This document shows positions 9,430 through 18,281 of a DNA stretch of 55,595 nt, piece by piece; position 1 is the first letter of the stretch, and each line of letters opens with the position of its first letter. The DNA lies in the IMG/VR virus record IMGVR_UViG_3300004807_000027, positions 1-55,595 of that record; one strand, written 5' to 3'. Origin of the DNA: a virus. Under the pieces are notes generated by a model that made no database searches, was not told where the DNA came from, and saw nothing but the letters and a program-made list of their open reading frames with translations. Both the position numbers and the translations under genes were made by a program.

Positions 9430-9430
9430 T

Positions 9431-11482
9431 ATGAAACTTTATAATAGTATATATCTAGGTATAGTAGTACAAAACAATGACCCTGATTATAGAGGCAGAA
9501 TAAAGGTATGGGTACCACATGTTAATGCATCTATATATAATAAGTGGGCAGCTTTAAAGCAAGACCGTACTTTTAAGTTTCCCGGTACTAATATAAATTC
9601 TGATTTAAATTTGGTTTTAGACTCGGTTAAAGACAATTTACCTTGGGCAGAATGTGTGAGTCCAGTGGCTGGTCAAAGTGCTACAGGCTATTATAATGCC
9701 TATGATACCAAAGCAACTGTTTCAGACGCTGCATATCCTTATAGTTTGTCTGGAGCTAATTACTCTAACAACTACCCTCAGTTTAATTTAAATAGCGAAG
9801 GTGTTGGGGAAAAACCTGGCTTTGTATATGAAAAGTACAGTAATAAGTTAACTGATGCTTTTACTAGTACGAGTGTTTACAATACAAATAAAGTCAACCA
9901 AAATGGCGCACAGTACCGTCCTTCCACGTATTCAAATGCCGCAAAGGGTATATTTTCTATACCTAATGTAGGTTCTCATGTGTGGGTGTTTTTTAGAGAT
10001 GGGGTACCGCAATACCCTGTATACATTGGTACATCTTTAGGTCAAGAAGATTTTGCAAGTATTTTTAGTTCGGATGATGGTACATATCAAGACTACCCGC
10101 AAACATTTGAAAACGTTAATAGTAACATAAAGCCAGACAAAGATACTAATACTGTTACCTATCGTAACAAAATGGTATTAAATCAGCGCGGGGCTGCAAT
10201 AGAAATTATTAACACTACTGATAGAGAATCATTTAAAGTTACGCATTTTGCAGGTGGTTTCTTAGAGTTTAATAACAAATATAATTCATTGTTTAGCCCT
10301 AAAAATATACAGTATTTAACTTTAGGTGACAAGTTTGAAACAGTTAACGGTCATAATAACTCTTTTGTGGGTAGAGATTTCGATAATATTATTCAAGGAG
10401 ATTACTTTGTAAAAACCGGTAATTTAAATTCTACTGCAATGAACAATTGGTTAAACGCTTACACGCCAATTGCAGCATTTTTAGCCTTAAATGAAGGCAG
10501 TAAATCAGGAAATCTTACAAGTATAGTGCAAGGACAAGCTCCTTTACTAGCTACAGCAGAAGCTGAACTTGGAGAGGGCGGTAACTATATAGAAACAATT
10601 AGTAAACATAAATTAGTTAATGTTGGATTAGTATTTAATAACTTTGCAAGTACTCGGTACAATTACGTACCCAAAACAGTATCTGAATTTAGAAACGCTA
10701 ATTCTACAGGCACAACAATACTAACTGCTGCAATTCCTGCTATAGAATACACTTATATAGATGATATGCCTGGTGGTAATTATACTGTTACTGCTGGTAA
10801 TCGTTATAGTCTATTAGTAGGTGCAAACGGGGTAGACATTAAAACTACAGGGCCAGTTAATGTTGGTGGTTCTATATTAGCAGTAGCCGGTAAGCAAGTT
10901 AATATTGCTTCTAGTGATGATACTAATATTGATGGTGGTACTAATCTTTCTGTTATAGCTAATATAATAGCAATAAGAACCCGCGCTCAGGAACAAGTGC
11001 TTATAGATGATAATTTAGGTATAAGTAAAAATGTTATTATTGGTGGTGGAGCATATATTAACGGAGAAACTTTCCTACAACATGTAACTGCTCCTTACGA
11101 ATTTCAATCAACTGAAACAACTAAGATACAAGCTACAAATGGTACTTGGTCTACAAGTTCGGGAGATGCCCCAAGTAATATAGTGGGTACAATAACAATT
11201 GACCCTACAGGTTCTGGTAATGCACAGCGTGGCACTTCTTACCAAGTTAAATTGGATATAAATGCTGGTACGCTTACTATTAATCAACCACATAATCACG
11301 TGTTTAAAAACTTACCATTAACATTAGTAGGTAATGCTGGAGCAGTAAGCACTGCTGCTGAAGTACTTAATGGCGGAAGTACGTCACAACCTGCTTCTTC
11401 ACCAGATCAAACTTATACATCTCCAAAATATTATAGTCCAACAGAAGCAGTATTTCCAACTTATAACGGACCTGGTACTTGA
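9431..11482 (+). CDS. Baseplate central spike, gp5-like, without a lysozyme domain
   Basis: Encodes 683 residues. The N-terminus (YLGIVVQNNDPDYRGRIKVW) is the OB-fold start of T4 gp5/VgrG-type spike proteins, and GSHVWVFFRDGVPQYPVYIG around residues 185-205 closes that domain. From about residue 270 the sequence becomes a Gly/Asn/Val-rich beta-helix of the gp5C type. T4 gp5 carries a lysozyme domain between these parts; no such catalytic domain is visible here. Near the C-terminus an HNH triplet (His621 and His623) resembles the metal-binding HxH tips of other phage spikes, followed by a Ser/Pro/Tyr-rich tail. Confidence 0.75.
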   Translation: MKLYNSIYLGIVVQNNDPDYRGRIKVWVPHVNASIYNKWAALKQDRTFKFPGTNINSDLNLVLDSVKDNLPWAECVSPVAGQSATGYYNAYDTKATVSDAAYPYSLSGANYSNNYPQFNLNSEGVGEKPGFVYEKYSNKLTDAFTSTSVYNTNKVNQNGAQYRPSTYSNAAKGIFSIPNVGSHVWVFFRDGVPQYPVYIGTSLGQEDFASIFSSDDGTYQDYPQTFENVNSNIKPDKDTNTVTYRNKMVLNQRGAAIEIINTTDRESFKVTHFAGGFLEFNNKYNSLFSPKNIQYLTLGDKFETVNGHNNSFVGRDFDNIIQGDYFVKTGNLNSTAMNNWLNAYTPIAAFLALNEGSKSGNLTSIVQGQAPLLATAEAELGEGGNYIETISKHKLVNVGLVFNNFASTRYNYVPKTVSEFRNANSTGTTILTAAIPAIEYTYIDDMPGGNYTVTAGNRYSLLVGANGVDIKTTGPVNVGGSILAVAGKQVNIASSDDTNIDGGTNLSVIANIIAIRTRAQEQVLIDDNLGISKNVIIGGGAYINGETFLQHVTAPYEFQSTETTKIQATNGTWSTSSGDAPSNIVGTITIDPTGSGNAQRGTSYQVKLDINAGTLTINQPHNHVFKNLPLTLVGNAGAVSTAAEVLNGGSTSQPASSPDQTYTSPKYYSPTEAVFPTYNGPGT

Positions 11483-11488
11483 GTTAAC

Positions 11489-11516
11489 TTGATTTAACTG
11501 TAAATTCTTCTATAAT
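11489..11516 (+). promoter_or_regulatory. Sigma70-like promoter of the glycan operon
   Basis: TTGATT (11489-11494) and TATAAT (11511-11516) are separated by 16 bases, and the ATG of the first glycan gene is at 11523. A transcript starting the usual 6-7 bases after the -10 box would have almost no leader. AGTTAA (11482-11487) and TTAACT (11494-11499) form a dyad around the -35 box, a possible operator. Confidence 0.5.
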
Positions 11517-11522
11517 ATCATT

Positions 11523-12782
11523 ATGGAAGAAACTATTTTTATCCAGATTGCTGCGTATAGAGATCCAGAACTTATACCCACTGTAAAGGATTGTATTGCA
11601 AAAGCAGCAAAACCTGAACGTTTACATTTCTGTATTGGGTGGCAGCATACAGAAGAAGAACGTATTGACGAGATTAAAGACTTACCAAATATAAAAATAG
11701 TAGATGTACACTATTTAGACACTAAAGGTGCTTGTTGGATAAGAAGAAAAATACAAGACCAATACGACGGAGAAACATATACTTTACAGTTAGATTCTCA
11801 TCATAGGTTTATACAGGATTGGGATGAAGAGTGCATTAAAATGCTTAAAAGTTTAAAGAACAAAAAAGTAAAAAAACCACTCTTGACCGCCTATCTTACC
11901 AGTTATGAACCAAGTAACGATCCAGACGGTAGATTACATGCCCCTTGGCAAATTAATTATGATAGATTTATGCCAGAAGGGCCTGTATTTTTACGCCCAT
12001 CCGAATTAAAGAACTGGGAACAATTAGTAGCTCCTGCACCAGCTCGTGGCTTGTCGGCTCATTTTATTTTTACGTACGGTAAGTGGTGTAAAGAAGTACC
12101 ATATGATCCGGAGTTATATTTTCATGGGGAAGAAATATCATTAGCTGTACGTTCTTACACACACGGTTACGATTTATTTCATCCTCATAAAATATTAATG
12201 TGGCATCAATATACAAGAGCAGGTCAAAAAAAGCACTGGGACGACTCTAAAAATTGGGATGAATTGAATAAAATTAGTTACAAAAGAGTAAAAATACTAT
12301 TCGGGGTTGATGAAGAAGATCCAAAACAAATAGATTTTAAAGAGTGCGGGTTTGGTAAAGTAAGAACCGTTCAAGACTTTGAGCGCTATGCCGGAGTAGA
12401 GTTTAAAACTCGCAGATTTCACAAGAATACTATTGCAGAAATACTGCCACCTATTAATTGCACTACAGAGGAACAGTTTCAAAGTGAACTTTGCAACAGA
12501 TTTAAGTACTGTATTGATGTTTATAAACCAGAATTTGCAGAAAATGATTACGATTTCTGGTGCGTAGTGTTTAAAGATAAGGATAACAAAGACTTATACC
12601 GAAAAGACGCTGACGTAAGTGAAATTCATACAGTTATGAACTCAGATGCTAATGATAAATTCATTCATATATGGAGAGAATTTGATACTGACGTAAAACC
12701 TGCTAAATGGACAATATGGCCTCACAGCAAATCTAAAGAATGGAATACAAAAGTAATAGAAAACACAATAAATTACCTATGA
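11523..12782 (+). CDS. GlcNAc-transferase-like glycosyltransferase (GT60 type), copy 1
   Basis: Encodes 419 residues. It starts with TIFIQIAAYRDPELIPTVKD, the signature of the family related to Skp1 hydroxyproline GlcNAc-transferases (GT60, Pfam GlcNAc family), which use UDP-GlcNAc. The acidic/His motif LQLDSHHRF (about residues 93-101) and FHGEEISLAVRSYTHGYD (about 201-218) are the expected donor- and metal-binding parts. The C-terminal 130 residues form an extra domain shared with the next gene. It is the first gene of a five-gene coupled operon; its stop overlaps the next ATG by 4 nt. The acceptor is unknown and could be a virion protein, host surface or DNA. Confidence 0.8.
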   Translation: MEETIFIQIAAYRDPELIPTVKDCIAKAAKPERLHFCIGWQHTEEERIDEIKDLPNIKIVDVHYLDTKGACWIRRKIQDQYDGETYTLQLDSHHRFIQDWDEECIKMLKSLKNKKVKKPLLTAYLTSYEPSNDPDGRLHAPWQINYDRFMPEGPVFLRPSELKNWEQLVAPAPARGLSAHFIFTYGKWCKEVPYDPELYFHGEEISLAVRSYTHGYDLFHPHKILMWHQYTRAGQKKHWDDSKNWDELNKISYKRVKILFGVDEEDPKQIDFKECGFGKVRTVQDFERYAGVEFKTRRFHKNTIAEILPPINCTTEEQFQSELCNRFKYCIDVYKPEFAENDYDFWCVVFKDKDNKDLYRKDADVSEIHTVMNSDANDKFIHIWREFDTDVKPAKWTIWPHSKSKEWNTKVIENTINYL

Positions 12783-14011
12783 GCGAAACAATTTTTATAC
12801 AAATAGCTTCGTATAGGGACTCTCAATTAGTTCCTACCGTAAAAGACTGCATAGAAAAAGCAAAATACCCAGAAAATTTAGTGTTTTGCATAGCTTGGCA
12901 GCATGATGATGAGGAAAATATCGATGAAATTAAAAAATTACCCAATGTAAAGATAATTGATATACCTTATAAAATGACTTTAGGTACTTGCTGGGCTAGA
13001 AATCAAATACAACAGCATTACAACGGGGAAACCTATACATTTCAACTAGATTCTCACCATCGTTTTGTAGAAAATTGGGATGAAGTATGTATAAAAATGA
13101 TAAAGCAGTTACAAGCTAAGGGACATGCAAAACCTTTACTAACCGGCTATATATCTAGCTTTAATCCAGCTAATGACCCTGCAGAACGTCTTATGGTTCC
13201 TCAAAAAATGAACTTTGACCGGTTTATACCTGAGGGAGCAGTGTTCTTCTCTCAAGCATTTATTGAGAATCCTGAAAAACTAACAGAGCCTATACCGTCT
13301 AGATGGTACTCAGCCCACTTTTGCTTTACCTTAGGTCAGTTCTGTATAGAGGTACAACACGACCCCAACTATTTGTTCCATGGAGAAGAGATTAGCATTG
13401 CAGCTCGTGCATATACTTGGGGGTATGACTTGTTTCACCCGCATGTATTAGTAGCTTGGCACGAATACACGCGTAGTTATAGAAGAAAGTCATGGGATGA
13501 CGACCCTACTTGGTGGAAAAAGAACGAAACCTCTCATAAACGTAACCGTAAGTTGTTTGAAATGGATGGGGAGGTAAAGGATATTGATTTCGGTAAGTAT
13601 GACTTTGGTAAAATACGTACATTACATGATTATGAACAGTATGCTGGTATAAGTTTCAAGTTACGTGGGGTACAACAGTATACTTTAGATGAGAAACTAC
13701 CACCAAACCCACCTGTTGATGATTGGGAAGCATCTATATGCCGTATTTTTAAGCACTGTATTGATATTGGCTTTGATCGTATGCCAGAACCAGATTATGA
13801 CTTCTGGTGTGTAGCGTTTAAAGACAAAGATGGTAAAGATCTATATAGAAAAGACGCGGATAAGGCAGAAATCGATAATTTAAGTAAAGATAAAGATAGA
13901 TACTTTAAAATATGGAGAACTTTTAATACTCCTTCTAAGCCATGTAGCTGGATAGTGTGGCCGCACAGTATAAGTAAGGGATGGTGTGAGCCAATCACCG
14001 GAAATCTATGA
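12779..14011 (+). CDS. GlcNAc-transferase-like glycosyltransferase (GT60 type), copy 2
   Basis: Encodes 410 residues. A longer frame exists from 12740, but the ATG at 12779 forms an ATGA overlap with the previous stop and gives an N-terminus (MSETIFIQIASYRDSQLVPT) that aligns with copy 1, so I use it. The same motifs are present: FQLDSHHRF and FHGEEISIAARAYTWGYD. The shared C-terminal domain, including YDFWCVAFKDKDGKDLYRKD, is also conserved. The two genes are therefore an ancient tandem duplication, now clearly diverged. They may act in sequence on one glycan. The stop overlaps the next start by 4 nt. Confidence 0.8.
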   Translation: MSETIFIQIASYRDSQLVPTVKDCIEKAKYPENLVFCIAWQHDDEENIDEIKKLPNVKIIDIPYKMTLGTCWARNQIQQHYNGETYTFQLDSHHRFVENWDEVCIKMIKQLQAKGHAKPLLTGYISSFNPANDPAERLMVPQKMNFDRFIPEGAVFFSQAFIENPEKLTEPIPSRWYSAHFCFTLGQFCIEVQHDPNYLFHGEEISIAARAYTWGYDLFHPHVLVAWHEYTRSYRRKSWDDDPTWWKKNETSHKRNRKLFEMDGEVKDIDFGKYDFGKIRTLHDYEQYAGISFKLRGVQQYTLDEKLPPNPPVDDWEASICRIFKHCIDIGFDRMPEPDYDFWCVAFKDKDGKDLYRKDADKAEIDNLSKDKDRYFKIWRTFNTPSKPCSWIVWPHSISKGWCEPITGNL

Positions 14012-14883
14012 AAACTCTCTTTGTAACTTGTTATTATGGTAAACTAGCGGGAACCAAGTTTGGTGGTCGCTCTGGTAGAGAAGAAAACTACCTGCAATCG
14101 TTTGTTTCCTTATCTAAAATGCCAGCAGACTTTGTAATATACACTTCTGCTGAAGAAAAACCTAAGTTAGAGAAATTTATTAAGGAGAATATCACTACCA
14201 ACAATAAAATTACTATAATTGAGTATAATTTAGAGAATTTTGAGTTACATAAGAAAATTAACGGTATTTTAGGTGGTTTTAACAACCTTTTAACCGATAG
14301 ATGCTTTGAAATTCAGTACAATAAGCTGTACTGGTTACAAAACCATATTAACGAAGACTATGATACGATTTATTGGATTGATATGGGTCTTTCTCATCTA
14401 GGCTTGTGGCCACAAAAGTTTACCTTTGGTCATGATTGGTATACAAAACAGTTTTATTTTAATATCTTTAATGAAAAGGTACTTAACAATTTAAATGCAG
14501 CAGTAACAAGTAAAAATAAGATATTTATTATTGCTTTAGATATGATTAAGAATAGAGGCTATCAAGTACCGGAGCTTAAGTACTACGGTTCTAATAGTGA
14601 TAAAGCCGGTCAAATACATGTTGTTGGTGGTTGGTTCGGTGGTCCAAAAGCGCAGCTACAAAAGGTAATAGAAGATTTTAAACTTAAAGCTAATACTATC
14701 TTAAACTCAGGTGTATTATATACAGAAGAACAAGTACTTTCTGTTGTAGCAACAGAACATCCTGAAGATTATATGCCTGAATTGTTTGAAAACTGGTACC
14801 ATGAAGATAGTACTGGTTTTGAACATTACTTAAAAGAGTTTAAAGTCTCTTTCTATCATATATTTGAAAAGTATAATGGATAA
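14008..14883 (+). CDS. HtrL/YibB-type putative glycosyltransferase
   Basis: Encodes 291 residues. It begins with a strand TLFVTCYYGKLAG and has YDTIYWIDMGLSHLGLWP around residues 118-135, matching the acidic motif region of the HtrL/YibB protein family often found in lipopolysaccharide and glycan clusters. The segment VVGGWFGGPKAQLQKV is also typical of that family. The enzymatic reaction of this family is not firmly known. The gene starts in an ATGA overlap with copy 2 of the GT60-like gene and its end overlaps the carbamoyltransferase start by 8 nt. A related domain recurs at the N-terminus of the protein encoded at 16477. Confidence 0.6.
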   Translation: MKTLFVTCYYGKLAGTKFGGRSGREENYLQSFVSLSKMPADFVIYTSAEEKPKLEKFIKENITTNNKITIIEYNLENFELHKKINGILGGFNNLLTDRCFEIQYNKLYWLQNHINEDYDTIYWIDMGLSHLGLWPQKFTFGHDWYTKQFYFNIFNEKVLNNLNAAVTSKNKIFIIALDMIKNRGYQVPELKYYGSNSDKAGQIHVVGGWFGGPKAQLQKVIEDFKLKANTILNSGVLYTEEQVLSVVATEHPEDYMPELFENWYHEDSTGFEHYLKEFKVSFYHIFEKYNG

Positions 14884-16477
14884 AAAGTTTATAGTCTCAA
14901 TTTATGGCTCCCACAACGCGGCTATAGCTTTTTACTACGACGGTAAAATAGACGTCTATGAAGTAGAAAGATACCTTAATTACAAGAACTCTGGACTTGC
15001 TCAATACAAGTTCGTGTGGCCTACTGATGTCTATATTGATCTTATTATTAAGGATTACAAACAACGTAATAATATTACAGAGGTACCCGACCTATTAATA
15101 TGGAACAGAACTGATTGCTTACATGATGACGTAAAGCGTATGTTTCATGAAGCAATTGAATCTAAAGAAAAGAAGATGGGGGCATGGCATCACCGGTCTC
15201 ATGCTTCTGGTACCTTCTATCAATCTCCGTTTAATAGTGCTTTAATAGTATCTTTTGACGGTGGCGGGGAAGATGGTTTCTTTAACATTTATACTGCTAC
15301 AAGAGCTGAAGGATGTGTGCCGGTATATGACACAAAAGTAGATCTTGGCTTTGCTTACATGATTATGGGCCAGTACATGAATGACATAAAAATGGAAGGT
15401 TCTTTAAGCGATGGTAATCTTGTGTATTCTGGCAAATTAATGGGGTTAACCGGGTATGGCACTGTTAGACAAGAGTGGATACCTGCTTTTAAAGAGTTTT
15501 ACTACAGTAAACCGGATGGTATTAACTATCAAGAAAAGCTTAAAGAATTGTCAGATAAAACTGGTTTGGCTTTTAATTTGAGTAATCGGTTTAAAGATAA
15601 ACTAGCTTATGATATTGCTGCTACTCATCAGCAAGCTTTTGAAGATATATTCTTTGAAATATTTGATCCTATAGCTAAGCAATACCCGGATTTACCTATT
15701 TGTACAACAGGCGGGTGTGCTCTTAACGTATTACTTAATACTAACATTAAAAAGCGTTATAACCGGGATATGTACGTGGCATCCAACTCTAATGACTGTG
15801 GTCAAGCAATAGGTATGTTGTTTGAGTATATTAAACCAGAATACCAAGTGGATGTATCAAGAAACGGTGTACCTATATTGGATTACGGTTCAATTGGAGA
15901 GTACTTGTATGACCATAGTAATGCATCTGATATTAGTAAGGTTACAATACCTGCTGCAGTGGATTTATTACGTAAAGGAAAAATTATCGGGGTAATGAGA
16001 GGCTTGAGTGAACACGGACCAAGAGCACTAGGCCATAGAAGTATTATATGCGATCCCGGTATAGAGAACATGAAAGACATACTCAATGCTAAAGTAAAAA
16101 ATAGAGAGTGGTATAGACCGTTTGCACCTGTATGTCCAGCAGATACAGCCAACACTTATTTTAATGTTATTGAAAATTCTCCTTATATGTCGTTTGCATT
16201 TGATGTGAGAGAAGAATGGAAAAGTAAGCTAGTATCTGTAACTCATATCGATGGTACAGCTCGAGTGCAAACACTTAAGCAAGAAGAAGATGAGTGGCTA
16301 TATGATCTATTAAAAGCCTTTGGTAAAGAGTCTGGTTATGAAGTACTACTTAATACTAGCTTTAATGTAGCAGGTAAACCTATATTAACTACAGTAAAAG
16401 ATGCCTTTAAAGTATATGACAATACAAAACTTGATTGTCTTATTATTGAAGATAATTTAATTGTAAAACGATTCTAA
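14876..16477 (+). CDS. Carbamoyltransferase (NodU/TobZ family)
   Basis: Encodes 533 residues from the ATG at 14876; an ATG at 14864 would add four residues. The N-terminal Kae1/ASKHA-like domain has HHRSHASGTFY (about residues 105-115), the His-rich metal site of this family, and SFDGGGEDGFF (about 126-136). The C-terminal YrdC-like part has GLSEHGPRALGHRSIICDP and a VKNREWYRPFAP block, both diagnostic. These enzymes use carbamoyl phosphate and ATP to carbamoylate hydroxyl groups of sugars such as Nod factors or aminoglycosides. In this operon the likely substrate is a sugar placed by the neighbouring transferases. The stop overlaps the next start as TAATG. Confidence 0.9.
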   Translation: MDKKFIVSIYGSHNAAIAFYYDGKIDVYEVERYLNYKNSGLAQYKFVWPTDVYIDLIIKDYKQRNNITEVPDLLIWNRTDCLHDDVKRMFHEAIESKEKKMGAWHHRSHASGTFYQSPFNSALIVSFDGGGEDGFFNIYTATRAEGCVPVYDTKVDLGFAYMIMGQYMNDIKMEGSLSDGNLVYSGKLMGLTGYGTVRQEWIPAFKEFYYSKPDGINYQEKLKELSDKTGLAFNLSNRFKDKLAYDIAATHQQAFEDIFFEIFDPIAKQYPDLPICTTGGCALNVLLNTNIKKRYNRDMYVASNSNDCGQAIGMLFEYIKPEYQVDVSRNGVPILDYGSIGEYLYDHSNASDISKVTIPAAVDLLRKGKIIGVMRGLSEHGPRALGHRSIICDPGIENMKDILNAKVKNREWYRPFAPVCPADTANTYFNVIENSPYMSFAFDVREEWKSKLVSVTHIDGTARVQTLKQEEDEWLYDLLKAFGKESGYEVLLNTSFNVAGKPILTTVKDAFKVYDNTKLDCLIIEDNLIVKRF

Positions 16478-18171
16478 TGAGCAATAATTTAACAGTTGTA
16501 ACAGGTATTTGGGACTTAAGAAGAGATCAAGCCGGAGAGGGCTTCAAAAGACCTTTCCAGCATTATATTGATAACTTTGTAAAGTTCTTACAGACCGATG
16601 TTAATATGGTCATTTATATTGAAAAACAGTATGAACATATTGTTTGGGAAAATAGAAGGGACCATAACACAAGAGTGTTCATTAAAGAGGTTGAAGAATT
16701 TAAAACCAAGTTTGACTTCTACGAACAAATACAAAAAATACGTAAAGATGAAAATTGGTTAAAACAAGCTGATTGGTTACGTAATAGTACTCAAGCAACA
16801 TTAGAGATGTATAACCCTATGGTTATGTCTAAAATGTTTATGGTACACGATGCTGTATGTTATAACCCTTTTAATACAGATTACTTTATATGGATAGATG
16901 GTGGTATAACTAACACCGTACATGCCGGTTATTTTACTCACGATAAAATTCTAAATAAAATACAACCGTATTTAAAGAGCTTTTTATTTTTATCCTTTCC
17001 TTATGAAGGCAATAGCGAAATACACGGTTTTGCTCGAGAAGGAATGAACAAGTTTGCAAAAGCTCAGGAAGTAAAATATGTATGTAGAGCTGGATTGTTT
17101 GGTGGGCATAAAGATGTAATTAAACATGCTAATGGTATGTACTATCACTTGTTACGGATGTCTCTTGAGCAAGGGTACATGGGTACAGAAGAAAGCATCT
17201 TTACTATTATGTCTTATCTAGAACCGGAAGTTTTTAATCGGTTTATGATAGAGGGTAATGGTTTAATTAACTACTTTGCAGAGCAACTTAAAAACGATAA
17301 CATTGTATTAGATAAACCCGAGATAACAGTAAAAACAAAAGAGAACAAAATAGTAGATCTTAACAAGACTATTACTGCTCTTTACATTATAACGTTTAAT
17401 GCCCCAGAGCAATTCCAAACCATAGTAGAAAGTTATTTAACTCAACCTGGCTTTATTACTAATACTAAAAACTATTTGTTAGATAATAGTACGGATTTGG
17501 AAACAACCCCTAGATACTTAGAGTTATGCGAAAAGTATAATTTTACACATATTAAGAAGGAAAACCTTGGTATTTGTGGTGGAAGACAGTTTATTGCAGA
17601 GCATTTCAAAGAAACCAATCACGATTTTTATATCTTTTTAGAAGATGATATGCTCTTAAAAGATAATTCTTTTGAACTATGTGATAACGGCTTCCAAGGT
17701 TATGTACCTAATTTATATAATAAAGTACATAAAATTATGATTGCTAACAATTATGACTTTATTAAGTTTAGCTTTACTGAATTTTACGGTAACAACTCAA
17801 AGCAATGGGCATGGTACAATGTACCTCAAAATCTTAGAGAAAAGTTTTGGCCAGAAAAACCAAACTTACCTACAGAAGGCTTAGATCCAGAATCTCCGGA
17901 AACCAAATTTAACAATATACGTAGTCTTGAAGGGCTGCCGTATGCAGATGGAGAGATATATTACTGCAACTGGCCTCAATTAGTTTCAAGAGAGGGCAAC
18001 CAAAAAATGTTCTTAGATACTACTTGGGTACGTCCATTTGAGCAAACATGGATGTCTCATATGTATCAATTAACAGTTAAAGGATTATTAAGGGGAGCGC
18101 TATTACTAGCCTCCCCTATTAATCATAACAGGTTTAAGTTTTACCCCGGGGATTTGAGGAAAGAGAGTTAA
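16477..18171 (+). CDS. HtrL/YibB-like domain fused to a GT2-like glycosyltransferase
   Basis: Encodes 564 residues with two parts. Residues about 1-275 resemble the HtrL/YibB family (TVVTGIWDLRRD, then YFIWIDGGITNTVH near 145-158, and CRAGLFGGHKD). Residues about 300-560 look like a GT-A fold transferase: ALYIITFNAPEQFQTIVES, KKENLGICGGRQFIAEH and the metal-binding FLEDDMLL. It is the last gene of the operon, joined by a TAATG overlap. A hairpin with a T-run follows at the stop codon. The fusion suggests that the HtrL-like and GT2-like activities act on the same acceptor. Neither donor nor acceptor can be told from sequence. Confidence 0.7.
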   Translation: MSNNLTVVTGIWDLRRDQAGEGFKRPFQHYIDNFVKFLQTDVNMVIYIEKQYEHIVWENRRDHNTRVFIKEVEEFKTKFDFYEQIQKIRKDENWLKQADWLRNSTQATLEMYNPMVMSKMFMVHDAVCYNPFNTDYFIWIDGGITNTVHAGYFTHDKILNKIQPYLKSFLFLSFPYEGNSEIHGFAREGMNKFAKAQEVKYVCRAGLFGGHKDVIKHANGMYYHLLRMSLEQGYMGTEESIFTIMSYLEPEVFNRFMIEGNGLINYFAEQLKNDNIVLDKPEITVKTKENKIVDLNKTITALYIITFNAPEQFQTIVESYLTQPGFITNTKNYLLDNSTDLETTPRYLELCEKYNFTHIKKENLGICGGRQFIAEHFKETNHDFYIFLEDDMLLKDNSFELCDNGFQGYVPNLYNKVHKIMIANNYDFIKFSFTEFYGNNSKQWAWYNVPQNLREKFWPEKPNLPTEGLDPESPETKFNNIRSLEGLPYADGEIYYCNWPQLVSREGNQKMFLDTTWVRPFEQTWMSHMYQLTVKGLLRGALLLASPINHNRFKFYPGDLRKES

Positions 18172-18280
18172 CTTTCTTTTCCTTTTTGGGCTTATCCTTT
18201 TTAAAGATATTATCCCAATTATCAGCATATACCTGTTGAGATACTGAATATGGGCGTGGTTTTGAACCTTTACCGGACAT
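18134..18280 (-). CDS. Small phage protein beginning MSGKGSKPRP (48 aa)
   Basis: An ATG at 18280 opens a 48-residue frame ending at the TAA at 18134. The N-terminus MSGKGSKPRPYSVSQQVYAD and the following NWDNIF are the pattern of a small, widespread conserved phage protein of unknown function. It starts 1 nt after the stop of the upstream gene (18282) and overlaps the tail of the opposite-strand glycan operon by 38 nt. The C-terminal half is Lys-rich. No Shine-Dalgarno sequence is visible, so coupling to the upstream gene is likely. Confidence 0.7.
   Translation of the reverse strand: MSGKGSKPRPYSVSQQVYADNWDNIFKKDKPKKEKKVNSLSSNPRGKT
18158..18187 (+). terminator. Terminator-like hairpin at the end of the glycan operon
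   Basis: GGAAAGAGAGTT (18158-18169) pairs with AACTTTCTTTTCC (18170-18182) with G-T wobbles, and TTTTT follows at 18183-18187. The stop codon of the last glycan gene lies in the stem. Confidence 0.5.
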
Positions 18281-18281
18281 A

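Noticed and set aside
14088-14285. Minus-strand frame inside the HtrL/YibB-type gene
   Set aside because: Shadow frame in a coupled plus-strand operon, without start signal or motif.
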